Part shown: positions 14,227 through 21,011 of the stretch, piece after piece
Layout: every line of letters starts with the position of its first letter
Numbering within the stretch: position 1 is the stretch's first letter
Assembly: GCA_049694275.1 (NCBI GenBank)
Contig: JBAVQS010000144.1
Span: forward strand, 1 to 26,303
Length of the DNA stretch: 26,303 nucleotides
Direction: 5' to 3'
DNA from: JBAVQS01 sp049694275
Lineage (GTDB): Bacteria > Chloroflexota > Anaerolineae > UBA4142 > SHND01
Position numbers and translations under genes: made by a program
Notes under the pieces: model-generated
Told to the model about the DNA's origin: nothing
What the model saw: the letters and a program-made list of their open reading frames with translations, nothing else
The model's database searches: none

Positions 14227-16758
14227 ATGGCATTCGGACAGACATACGCGATTAACATTGTCGTTAACGGAAAAGAGAATGTTTCCGGGATGCTCAACGG
14301 CGTCATGGGCACGCTCAAACACATGGGCGAGGTGGCGGGCGGCATGGTGCTCGGGAGTGGAATCCTCTCCTCCATCGGTGGCATTCAGGGCGCGGTGCAG
14401 ACCGCGGTCCAGTCGTTCGCGTCGCTCGAACGGATGGGGATGACCTATCAGTCGCTGGTCGCCCGCGAGGTAGCGGCAGGGCAGGAGATGGAGAAGCAGG
14501 TCTCGACGTACGTGCAACTCACCGCAGCCGAGTCGGCCAAGCTCCAGGACCTCACCCTCAAGCGGCAACTTCTCGTCGCGTCGATCAATGAGGAGACCGA
14601 ACGACGGCGGCAACTGGCGCTCCAGTATGGCGAGGAGGGGCTGAACGTCAAAAAACTGGACGCCGAACTTGCCATCCAGAAAAATGACCTCTCCGACCTC
14701 GACGGCGAGATTGGCAAGATCGAAGCGCACAACGGCAAGTGGATCACCTCCATGCAGACCACGACCGAGGGCGCGACGAGCCTGTCCGCCGCGTATGGGA
14801 TGGCGGCAGACAAGGCGAAGGAGCTCATGAGCTGGACGCGTAAACTTGCAATCGAATCGCCGTTCAGCGGTGAGGATGTGGCGCAGACGTTCAAGCTCTC
14901 AATGGCCTACGGGTTCACGTCGGACCAGGCGAAGCGGGTGACGCAGGATTTGGTCGATATGTCGTCGGGCATGGGTCTCACCGGCGATACCATGAACCAG
15001 GTCGCCTATGCCATCGGGCAGATCAACCGCTCGGACAAGCTCCTCATGCAGGACCTACGGCAACTGATGGGTGCGGGTGTGGATGTGAACGGGGTCCTCA
15101 AGAAGATGGGCTATTCCATCAACGATGTGGGCGTCGCGTCCATCAGCTCGAAAAAGTTTGTCGAAACGTTTTTGCAAACGATGGAGCGCGATTTCAAAGG
15201 GGCAGCCGCGGCCCAGGCAAATAGTTTTACCGGGCTTATAGCGTCGTTTGGCGACATCCTGAATTATGGGTTGGCCGATGTCTTCAAGGGCATTGCTCCG
15301 CAGATTCGCGGGTTTTTGAGCGACATTGTTAATGCGCTAACGTCGCCCGAATTTATCGCGGGCACGGTTGCTTTCGGCGCGCAGATTGGGCGGGGAATTG
15401 GCGGGGGAATTCAGTTTGTCAAGGACGCGGCAACCCAACTCAAGCCGGTCCTCAATGCCGTGCTGGGGGCGTTCCAACTCTTTCAGAACAATCTCGCCAT
15501 CGGCGCAACTCCCCTGCAGGCGCTCTCGTTGGCGCTCGCATCAATCCTGCCCGCGAACCTGTACCCCAACGTCATGGCTGTGGTCAATGCCTTTGCCGCG
15601 CTGTGGGCCGGCATGATGCAGTTTGGCGCGACGGCGGGGCCGCAACTGATGGCGGGTTTCCAGAATATCGGGGGATTCCTCACCGGGACGGTTCTCCCGG
15701 CACTGGGGTCACTGGCGACCTGGCTGCAAACGACGGGCATCCCCGCCGTCGCACAATTCGCGGGCTGGTTTTCCGGTACCCTGCTCCCGGCGCTGGCGCA
15801 GATCGGCGGCAACATCGCGACCGGCGCACTGCCCGCCCTGCAGCAATTTGCGGACTGGATGGTTTCGACGGGAATCCCCGCCGTGCAACAGTTCGGCACA
15901 TGGATGATGACCGTGCTCTTGCCCCCGCTCCAACAACTCGGCGGATGGGTCAATGGGGTTGTCATTCCGGCGCTGATCCAGTTCTCGACCTGGCTCGGCC
16001 AGAACATCCCGGTCGCCGCGCAGGCGCTCGGCGCGGGGATTCAGCAAGCCGGGACGATTCTCCAGGGCATTGGCGGGGCCATCGCCGCGGGGGTGGGCTT
16101 TTTCCAGTCGCTGTTCAACGTCCTGTTCCAGGTCAACCGCATCGTGAGCGGGATCGTGAACTATTTGCTCCAGTTCATTGCGCACCTGCTCGGAATCGAC
16201 ACGAGCGCAAAGAGAGTACAAGACACGCTAACGATGTTCGGCGGCATCCTCACCTTCGTCGGCAATGCCATGCTGTCCTTTTACTCCAACCAACTCAAGA
16301 TTTTGGTTGATGCCTTCAGCGCGCTGGGCAACATCCTGGAGGAGGTCAAGAAATGGCTGGACGAGATCGCGGCGGCGCTGTCGTCGATCAAGATTCCCGG
16401 ATGGGCCGAACGGCATAGCCCATCGCCCATCGAAATGACGTTCATGGGCGCGGCATACTGGTTGCGCGAGATGGCCGCGGCCCTGCCGCTTGTGCAAAGC
16501 CAGCTCAACCAGATGCAAGCGCCAATGTTTGGAATGGGCAGCACATCGGCAGGCATGGCGCCCACATCCACGTCCGGGCTCGGGCAGAGCGTGCATATCG
16601 GCGGGCCTGGCGGGCAGACCATTCGGATCGGCGACATCTCCATTCAGGTGGGGGAAGGCTTTAATACGAACGATCCGGCGTCCCTGCGCCGGCTGGCCGA
16701 ACTCCTGGGGAATATTTTCGCGGACAAGGCGGCGGCGATTGCCGCGCTCGGACTATAG
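14227..16758 (+). CDS. Phage tail tape measure protein
   Basis: 843 residues, AAGGAG eight bases before the ATG. The N-terminus (QTYAINIVVNGKENVSGMLN) and the segment about 185-400 (QTFKLSMAYGFTSDQAK, LRQLMGAGVDVNGVLKKMGY, SFTGLIASFGDIL) match the conserved tape measure domain. Residues 75-175 are coiled coil. Residues about 490-590 contain hydrophobic repeats of about 20-25 residues around TGIPAVxQF and LPxLxQxGG. The end has the familiar RHSPSPIEMTF motif. Known: the protein sets tail length in siphophages and myophages and can pass through the host envelope. Here it has no tail tube, chaperone pair, tail tip, head or packaging genes beside it, which is unusual. Confidence 0.85.
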   Translation: MAFGQTYAINIVVNGKENVSGMLNGVMGTLKHMGEVAGGMVLGSGILSSIGGIQGAVQTAVQSFASLERMGMTYQSLVAREVAAGQEMEKQVSTYVQLTAAESAKLQDLTLKRQLLVASINEETERRRQLALQYGEEGLNVKKLDAELAIQKNDLSDLDGEIGKIEAHNGKWITSMQTTTEGATSLSAAYGMAADKAKELMSWTRKLAIESPFSGEDVAQTFKLSMAYGFTSDQAKRVTQDLVDMSSGMGLTGDTMNQVAYAIGQINRSDKLLMQDLRQLMGAGVDVNGVLKKMGYSINDVGVASISSKKFVETFLQTMERDFKGAAAAQANSFTGLIASFGDILNYGLADVFKGIAPQIRGFLSDIVNALTSPEFIAGTVAFGAQIGRGIGGGIQFVKDAATQLKPVLNAVLGAFQLFQNNLAIGATPLQALSLALASILPANLYPNVMAVVNAFAALWAGMMQFGATAGPQLMAGFQNIGGFLTGTVLPALGSLATWLQTTGIPAVAQFAGWFSGTLLPALAQIGGNIATGALPALQQFADWMVSTGIPAVQQFGTWMMTVLLPPLQQLGGWVNGVVIPALIQFSTWLGQNIPVAAQALGAGIQQAGTILQGIGGAIAAGVGFFQSLFNVLFQVNRIVSGIVNYLLQFIAHLLGIDTSAKRVQDTLTMFGGILTFVGNAMLSFYSNQLKILVDAFSALGNILEEVKKWLDEIAAALSSIKIPGWAERHSPSPIEMTFMGAAYWLREMAAALPLVQSQLNQMQAPMFGMGSTSAGMAPTSTSGLGQSVHIGGPGGQTIRIGDISIQVGEGFNTNDPASLRRLAELLGNIFADKAAAIAALGL

Positions 16759-16771
16759 GAGTGCAGGAAAC

Positions 16772-17059
16772 GTGAACATATTTTCTAATAAGAACCAAGG
16801 CACGCGAGCGATCTTTCTGCAATTCAACTCACAGCGGAATACCCTTGGCCAGATGACCGCGCTTGAAAAGGCAAGGACCTGGACCGAGTGCCGCGATGCC
16901 ATATCGCCGTTTGTGGTCGACCGTGAAGGGCGGCCAGTCGAGCCAAAAGAAGCACGCAAGTTGCTCGATGGGGTTGTTCTGGCGGATCTCAAAACCGTGA
17001 TCGCTGGCTTGCTGATGTCGACGGAGATGGACGTAAGTGGTGTCACTACACCGAGGTAG
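16772..17059 (+). CDS. Small hypothetical, perhaps tail-chaperone-like
   Basis: 95 residues from GTG 16772, preceded by AGGAAA; the upstream part of this frame lies inside the tape measure gene and is a shadow. The sequence includes ALEKARTWTECRDAISPFVV and ADLKTVIAGLLMSTEMDV, mostly helical. Its size, tight linkage to the tape measure gene and lack of other domains suggest a partner of that protein. Tail assembly chaperones normally lie upstream, so this is only a guess. Confidence 0.5.
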   Translation: MNIFSNKNQGTRAIFLQFNSQRNTLGQMTALEKARTWTECRDAISPFVVDREGRPVEPKEARKLLDGVVLADLKTVIAGLLMSTEMDVSGVTTPR

Positions 17060-17123
17060 GTGCTTTATTTTCGGTTATGAGAATGATAGTTCTCGAAACC
17101 GATAAGAGGACAGAAGGAGAATC

Positions 17124-18116
17124 ATGTTATCAACGCCAACTGCGCCCGCCGCGTACGTGGCGCTCGTCGTCGAGGACACCGGTCCGCTCGATCGCAACCC
17201 GGCGGCCGTGTACCTCGCGTCTCTCGGGTCAAGTGAATCGCGGCGCACCATGCGCTCTGCTTTGAATGAGATTTCCCGCACTCTCACCGGCGACCAGTCG
17301 GCGACCGCTCTGCAGATCAACTGGCCTGTCCTCCGCTTTCAGCATACGGCGGCCTTGCGCTCAGCACTCGCGGCAAAGCACTCCGCCGCGACAGTCAACA
17401 AGCTCCTCTGTGCTCTGCGCGGCGTCCTGCGAAATGCTCACAGGCTGGGCCAGTTGAGCCAGGCGGATTATCAGAATGCCGTCGATCTGGAATCAGTCAA
17501 AGGCGAGACATTGCCGGCGGGCCGGGCCCTGACCTCGGGTGAGATCGCCGCACTCCTGGAGGCCTGCGCACGCGACAAGAGCACCGCCGGTGACCGCGAT
17601 GGGGCTCTGATTGCGCTCCTGCGAGCTGGGGGCCTCCGCCGTGCGGAGACCTGCGGGCTCGACCTCGCCGACTATGACAAGACGGCCGCGAGTCTACGGG
17701 TCAAAGGCAAGCGTAACAAGCAGCGCGAAGTGCCCATTTCGGACGGGGCCGCGGCGGCGCTTGCGGATTGGCTGCACGTCCGGGGAGAGAACCCGGGCCC
17801 GCTCTTTTGTCCCATTGCCAAGGATGGCAAGATCGGGCAGCGCCGGCTCACGCCCCAGGCGATTTACAAGACCCTGGCCAAGCGCGCGGCAGAGGCCAAG
17901 GTCAAGGATCTGAGCCCGCATGATTTTCGCCGGACCTTCGTCAGTGACCTGCTCGATGCAGGCGCCGACATTGCGACGGTGCAAAAGCTCGCCGGGCATG
18001 CCAATATGACGACGACCTCCCGCTACGATCGTCGCGGCGAACAGGCTAAGCGGCGCGCTGTGCAACTCCTCCATGTGCCCTACCGCCGGCGCATGGTGCA
18101 GGGTGAGTTCGCTTGA
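17124..18116 (+). CDS. Second tyrosine recombinase (XerC/D-like)
   Basis: 330 residues, AAGGAGAATC before the ATG. Residues 20-125 are a SAM-like core-binding domain. The catalytic domain is complete: Arg172 (GGLRRAETCG), Lys in VKGKRNK, His266-Arg269 (HDFRRT), His292 (KLAGHAN) and nucleophile Tyr301 (SRYDRR). It belongs to a different branch from the element's left-end integrase and lacks the repeat tail. Known: such enzymes resolve dimers or integrate DNA. It sits with a serine recombinase at the right end. It could resolve multimers of the circular form or be left from another element. Confidence 0.9.
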   Translation: MLSTPTAPAAYVALVVEDTGPLDRNPAAVYLASLGSSESRRTMRSALNEISRTLTGDQSATALQINWPVLRFQHTAALRSALAAKHSAATVNKLLCALRGVLRNAHRLGQLSQADYQNAVDLESVKGETLPAGRALTSGEIAALLEACARDKSTAGDRDGALIALLRAGGLRRAETCGLDLADYDKTAASLRVKGKRNKQREVPISDGAAAALADWLHVRGENPGPLFCPIAKDGKIGQRRLTPQAIYKTLAKRAAEAKVKDLSPHDFRRTFVSDLLDAGADIATVQKLAGHANMTTTSRYDRRGEQAKRRAVQLLHVPYRRRMVQGEFA

Positions 18117-18157
18117 GGGTTGGGTTTAAAAGCCATTAGACCCAATGGAGTAAGAAA

Positions 18158-18310
18158 GTGAAAGCACGCTCGAAACGCACGCAATCATACAAACCTACCG
18201 CTCAGACTGCGCCGCTCGCCGGCGACGTCGAGACGCTGTGCTCGATCCTGGCTAACATCGTGACGCGAGTCATGGGCCAGCAATCCAATTCAACCAAGGC
18301 GAATTCCTGA
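18158..18310 (+). CDS. 50-residue ORF coupled to the serine recombinase
   Basis: A short frame from GTG 18158, eight bases after GGAG. It has a basic start (KARSKRTQSYK) and a helical core (DVETLCSILANIVTRVMGQQ). Its TGA (18308-18310) overlaps the ATG of the recombinase by one base (TGATG), indicating translational coupling. It may be a small helper or directionality factor of the recombinase, or simply a leader. No family is recognised. Confidence 0.5.
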   Translation: MKARSKRTQSYKPTAQTAPLAGDVETLCSILANIVTRVMGQQSNSTKANS

Positions 18311-19827
18311 TGACCTGGGGAATCTACGCTCGGGTTTCCACAGAGGAGCAGGCGAATGAGGGCCTGTCAATCGATGCGCAACTCGTCGCCCTCCGCGAGT
18401 ATTTCCGGGCCAAGGGCATACCGGTGCGTGAGTTCGTTGATCGGGGCAAGAGCGCCTGGACAGAGGATCTCGATAAGCGCCCGGCATTCAAGGAGATGCT
18501 TGACCAGGCCCGCGTTGGAGAGTTGGAAGGCCTCGCGGTCACGCACCTCGACCGCTTCTCCCGCAAGCTGATCGTCACCCTCCAGGTGCTTGGCGAGATG
18601 GGCCAACGGGGCGTTGGGTTCATCTCCCTGGAGAATGCCGCTTTTGATTTCTCCCGGCCGGCTGACCGGCTGCTCCTCGCCGTCATGGGCGCTTTTGCTG
18701 AATACTATTCGGCGGAGCTCTCTCGCAAGATTCGCCGCGGCATGGCCCAGCGCGCCGGCAAGGGATTGCATGTCGGCACCCTGCCTTTCGGCTATTGCGA
18801 TGGTCGCTGCCCGGGCTGTGACAAAGCGTGCGAGCGGCATGCCACCATCGCAAAGGACGACCCGCCAATTCCCCATCTCGAAGATGCACCCGGCGTCACC
18901 CTCGCGTTCGAGACCTACCACCTGGGCAACCAATCGGACGGGAGTGTGGCCAGCGTTATGAACACGGCCGGTTACAGAAGCCGTACACGCAAGGGCCGGG
19001 TCCTGTGGAATGAGCACAGCATTGACTGGCTGCTGGGAAATCCATTCTACTGCGGCAAGGTAGTGGTCAAGGGGCAGGTCTTCCAGGGTAAGCACGAGCC
19101 GTTGATCTCAGAGCAGCTATTCAACGAGGTGCAGGCCATGCGCCGCCAGCGGTTGCACCGGTCGAATACCTATTCGCCCAAATATCGCGTTTACTTGTTC
19201 GCGGGGATCATGGTGTGCTCGGGCTGCGGGCGCAATATGCGGGCGCTTTCCTATGGCGGGCCCCACAACTCATATCGCGGTTACCGCTGCACCGCGGTGG
19301 AGAGCAACAAGATCATGTGTGACAAGCCTCAGCGCCCGATTCATGCCGATCTGCTGGAGGAGCAATTCGGCGCTATCGTGCGGCAATTCCGATTGCCGAC
19401 CGACTGGCGGGAGCGGGTGAACCAGATGCTCACACAGAACGGGCGCCGGGTAAACGCCGAGAGCGAGCGCAAGAACCTGCAAGCCAAGCTGGAGCGTCTC
19501 AATTTCATGTTCAAGGAAGGCGGCCTTGAGCGGGACGCCTACTCGAAAGAGCTCGCCGACATCAAGGCCCACCTAGCTGAGCTTGTTCCACCCCAAGAAC
19601 GCGAAATCCTGGACGCCGGCGCTTACCTGGAGAACCTGGCAGCCATCTGGGATGCCGCGACGATCGGCGAGCAGAGACAGATCGTCCTCGCCACGCTGCA
19701 GCGGGTCGTCTGTGATCCGGAGGGCAAGCGGCTCGTCGCGCTCAAGCCGAAGCCGGCGTTCATTCCCCTCTTCCGGCAAGCATCGCAGCTCCGCGAGCGC
19801 GAAGGAGTATTCGAGCTTGGGTGTTGA
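18310..19827 (+). CDS. Large serine recombinase
   Basis: 505 residues. Residues 1-150 are the resolvase/invertase catalytic domain with nucleophile Ser10 in YARVSTEEQ and the LDRFSRK motif. Residues 165-280 are the recombinase domain (TLPFGY, then VLWNEHSIDWLLGNPFYCGK). Next comes a zinc ribbon (CSGCGRNM from Cys303, two more Cys near 327 and 337) and then a Leu/Glu-rich coiled coil at about 375-430. Known: large serine recombinases integrate or excise DNA at short att sites without host factors. Targeting tRNA 3' ends is more typical of tyrosine enzymes, so this one may serve another site or reaction. It is coupled to the small upstream ORF. Confidence 0.92.
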   Translation: MTWGIYARVSTEEQANEGLSIDAQLVALREYFRAKGIPVREFVDRGKSAWTEDLDKRPAFKEMLDQARVGELEGLAVTHLDRFSRKLIVTLQVLGEMGQRGVGFISLENAAFDFSRPADRLLLAVMGAFAEYYSAELSRKIRRGMAQRAGKGLHVGTLPFGYCDGRCPGCDKACERHATIAKDDPPIPHLEDAPGVTLAFETYHLGNQSDGSVASVMNTAGYRSRTRKGRVLWNEHSIDWLLGNPFYCGKVVVKGQVFQGKHEPLISEQLFNEVQAMRRQRLHRSNTYSPKYRVYLFAGIMVCSGCGRNMRALSYGGPHNSYRGYRCTAVESNKIMCDKPQRPIHADLLEEQFGAIVRQFRLPTDWRERVNQMLTQNGRRVNAESERKNLQAKLERLNFMFKEGGLERDAYSKELADIKAHLAELVPPQEREILDAGAYLENLAAIWDAATIGEQRQIVLATLQRVVCDPEGKRLVALKPKPAFIPLFRQASQLREREGVFELGC

Positions 19828-19855
19828 TCGTCCGTCGGAAGAATGCCGGATGGAA

Positions 19856-19880
19856 AACAAAAAGGGCCAAGCAGGCCCCT
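19856..19880 (-). terminator. Terminator for the minus-strand gene pair
   Basis: GGGCC-AAGCA-GGCCC (19864-19878), followed on the minus strand by TTTTTGTTTT. It lies past the end of the DUF2283 gene and separates it from the convergent serine recombinase. Confidence 0.6.
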
Positions 19881-19914
19881 TGATCGGTTTGGAAATCTAG
19901 ACGGATGAATTCTG

Positions 19915-20151
19915 CTATACAGGTATGGGCATTTCGCTGCGCTCTTGGGTGGCCTGATTCACAAACGCTAACACGCCGCTTTTCTGCCGCAGTTGCTCTC
20001 TGGCATTCAAGAGCTCGATGCCATACAGCTTGCCATCGCGATCAACGTCCACGATAATGTCATCCGTGAGTGGGTGGCTGTTTACCTGGCGCTGCTCTTC
20101 CGAAAAGCGAATATAGGCCACATTCAATTTGGGATCGTATGTGACGAGCAT
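19915..20151 (-). CDS. DUF2283 family protein (putative antitoxin)
   Basis: 78 residues. It fits the DUF2283 pattern: MLVTYDPKLNVAYIRFS, then IIVDVDRDGKLYGIELLNA, ending in a Leu/Gln-rich helix. Known: this small beta-rich family often lies beside DUF4258 proteins and such pairs are considered putative toxin-antitoxin modules. Here it is 20 bp downstream of the DUF4258 gene in the same direction. Inferred: a stability module of the element, lying next to attR and transcribed against all other genes. Confidence 0.75.
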   Translation of the reverse strand: MLVTYDPKLNVAYIRFSEEQRQVNSHPLTDDIIVDVDRDGKLYGIELLNAREQLRQKSGVLAFVNQATQERSEMPIPV

Positions 20152-20171
20152 GCCTGTTTCTCCTACGTCTA

Positions 20172-20426
20172 TTAGATCGAATATTTGACGATGACTGTGA
20201 TGATTACCCAGTTGGGATGGCTATAGGCGGCGCGGACTTCGAGATGCTTCAACCGGTAATACTTGCCGTTCCACTCGCGGTGATAATCGAAGCTCTTTCT
20301 GAACAAACTGCGCCCATTTGGCAATGACTCCTGGCTGCCAAGTTCAATAGTCTCTTCAATCTCTTCCTTGGTGGCGCCGCGTTCAATCATGCGTGCTAGC
20401 GCATGGTCACTAAATTCAATGGGCAT
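20172..20426 (-). CDS. DUF4258 family protein (putative toxin)
   Basis: 84 residues from the ATG at 20424-20426, chosen because the family core begins here (IEFSDHALARMIERGATKEE); a longer in-frame start adds a Pro-rich tail with no known match. The C-terminal part (YYRLKHLEVRAAYSHPNWVI) gives the expected beta hairpin. The conserved SDHALxRMxERG motif is typical of DUF4258, a small RelE-like fold. An extended -10 promoter lies about 40 bp upstream. No good Shine-Dalgarno site is visible, so translation may be weak or leaderless. Confidence 0.75.
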   Translation of the reverse strand: MPIEFSDHALARMIERGATKEEIEETIELGSQESLPNGRSLFRKSFDYHREWNGKYYRLKHLEVRAAYSHPNWVIITVIVKYSI

Positions 20427-20465
20427 GGCGGTTGGGATGGGGATCGGACTGATTATGACAGGGCA

Positions 20466-20474
20466 AGTATACCA
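20466..20474 (-). promoter_or_regulatory. Extended -10 promoter for the DUF4258/DUF2283 operon
   Basis: On the minus strand the sequence reads TGGTATACT, a TGn extended -10 with TATACT. The -35 region (TAGGCA at 17 bp) is poor. The leader would be about 33 bases. Confidence 0.5.
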
Positions 20475-20528
20475 CTTTGGTTCTATTTTGCCTATTCTCC
20501 CTGGGACCGGATTGGGGCGAATGCTCTT

Positions 20529-20557
20529 TTGAGCCAACCGGAGGAGTGTGGTAGAAT
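20529..20557 (+). promoter_or_regulatory. Outward promoter facing attR
   Basis: TTGAGC (20529-20534), a 17-bp spacer and TAGAAT (20552-20557), reading through attR. In the excised circle it would read across attP into the hairpin and Xis-like gene at the left end. The 10-bp palindrome CAAGCGCTTG (20598-20607) lies between it and the att core. Confidence 0.45.
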
Positions 20558-20636
20558 GATTTCACTTTCAAATTCAAGATCGCAGCGCAGTCCAATACAA
20601 GCGCTTGCGCCTTTGGTGACGGGAGCGTGGTTAGCA

Positions 20637-20651
20637 CCTGCCTCCCCTGCT
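20637..20651 (+). other. attR core
   Basis: CCTGCCTCCCCTGCT is identical to the tRNA-Trp 3' end at 3796-3810. The bases before it do not match the tRNA. Confidence 0.85.
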
Positions 20652-20804
20652 AAGTAACGATAGCGCGCAAGCTCTTGCTTCCAAGCCAGGGCTTGCGCGT
20701 TGCACTATCAGGGAAATGTCATGCCCAGCACAAACGGGAAACGCAAAAGCAAATCAAAAGCGGCCTGTTCGTTACATTCGTTATTGCAGTTCCTTGGAGG
20801 CTAA
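20652..20804 (+). pseudogene. Truncated left end of a related element
   Basis: It lies directly beyond attR. Positions 20705-20764 align without gaps to 3863-3922 at 50 of 60 bases, covering CTATCAGGGA, the start codon and GKRKSKxKAA. A hairpin (20664-20672 with 20691-20699) takes the place of the one at 3821-3857. The frame from ATG 20721 encodes 27 residues and stops at 20804, losing the HTH domain. Inferred: the rest of a second element has been deleted. Alternative: both copies derive from a host gene that once followed tRNA-Trp. Confidence 0.65.
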
Positions 20805-21011
20805 AATAGCCCTGCATTGTATAAACAGATCGCTGAACATCGCCCGCCGGCCGCATTTTCCCCTCTGGCGCGATTTGTGCTAAAATAACCTTGCTTCGAT
20901 CAGTGGTCGTACGCTTGTCGATATAATCCCAGGGATGGGGACGATGGGCGTGCGGCGTCGGGCATCCCCGCTCGGAAAGTGCCGCTGATCTGTTCTCCCG
21001 TGAATTGACGA
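20805..21011 (+). other. Intergenic region before the molybdenum hydroxylase genes
   Basis: 207 bp without a gene. It has an extended -10 TGCTAAAAT at 20878-20886 and a TATAAT at 20922-20927 without a good -35. Either could start the operon at 21012. Confidence 0.4.

Larger units (their letters stand above)
3796..20651 (+). mobile_element. Integrative element of about 16.8 kb at tRNA-Trp
   Basis: It is bounded by the 15-bp direct repeat CCTGCCTCCCCTGCT, whose left copy is the tRNA-Trp 3' end. It encodes an excisionase-like HTH protein, two tyrosine recombinases, one large serine recombinase, an FtsK-type translocase, a DnaB/RepA-type helicase, several small regulators, a phage tape measure protein and a DUF4258/DUF2283 pair. 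All but the last pair are on the plus strand. No capsid, portal, terminase or type IV secretion genes are present. Known: tRNA integration plus an FtsK/TraB-type pump and a replication protein is the plan of actinomycete AICEs. The tape measure gene and omega-like RNA do not belong to that plan. Right-end limits rest on the short repeat plus the truncated related left end next to it. Confidence 0.85.

Noticed and set aside
15603..16310. Plus-strand ORF inside the tape measure gene
   Set aside because: An Arg/Gly/Pro-rich shadow frame. The tape measure frame has the ribosome site and conserved motifs.
3796..20651. A complete prophage
   Set aside because: Only the tape measure protein is recognisably a virion gene. 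Terminase, portal, capsid, tube, baseplate, holin and lysin genes are all missing, and there is little unassigned space for them.
3796..20651. A classical ICE with type IV secretion
   Set aside because: No relaxase, VirB4-like ATPase, coupling protein of VirD4 type or other mating-pore gene is seen. The only pump is of FtsK type.
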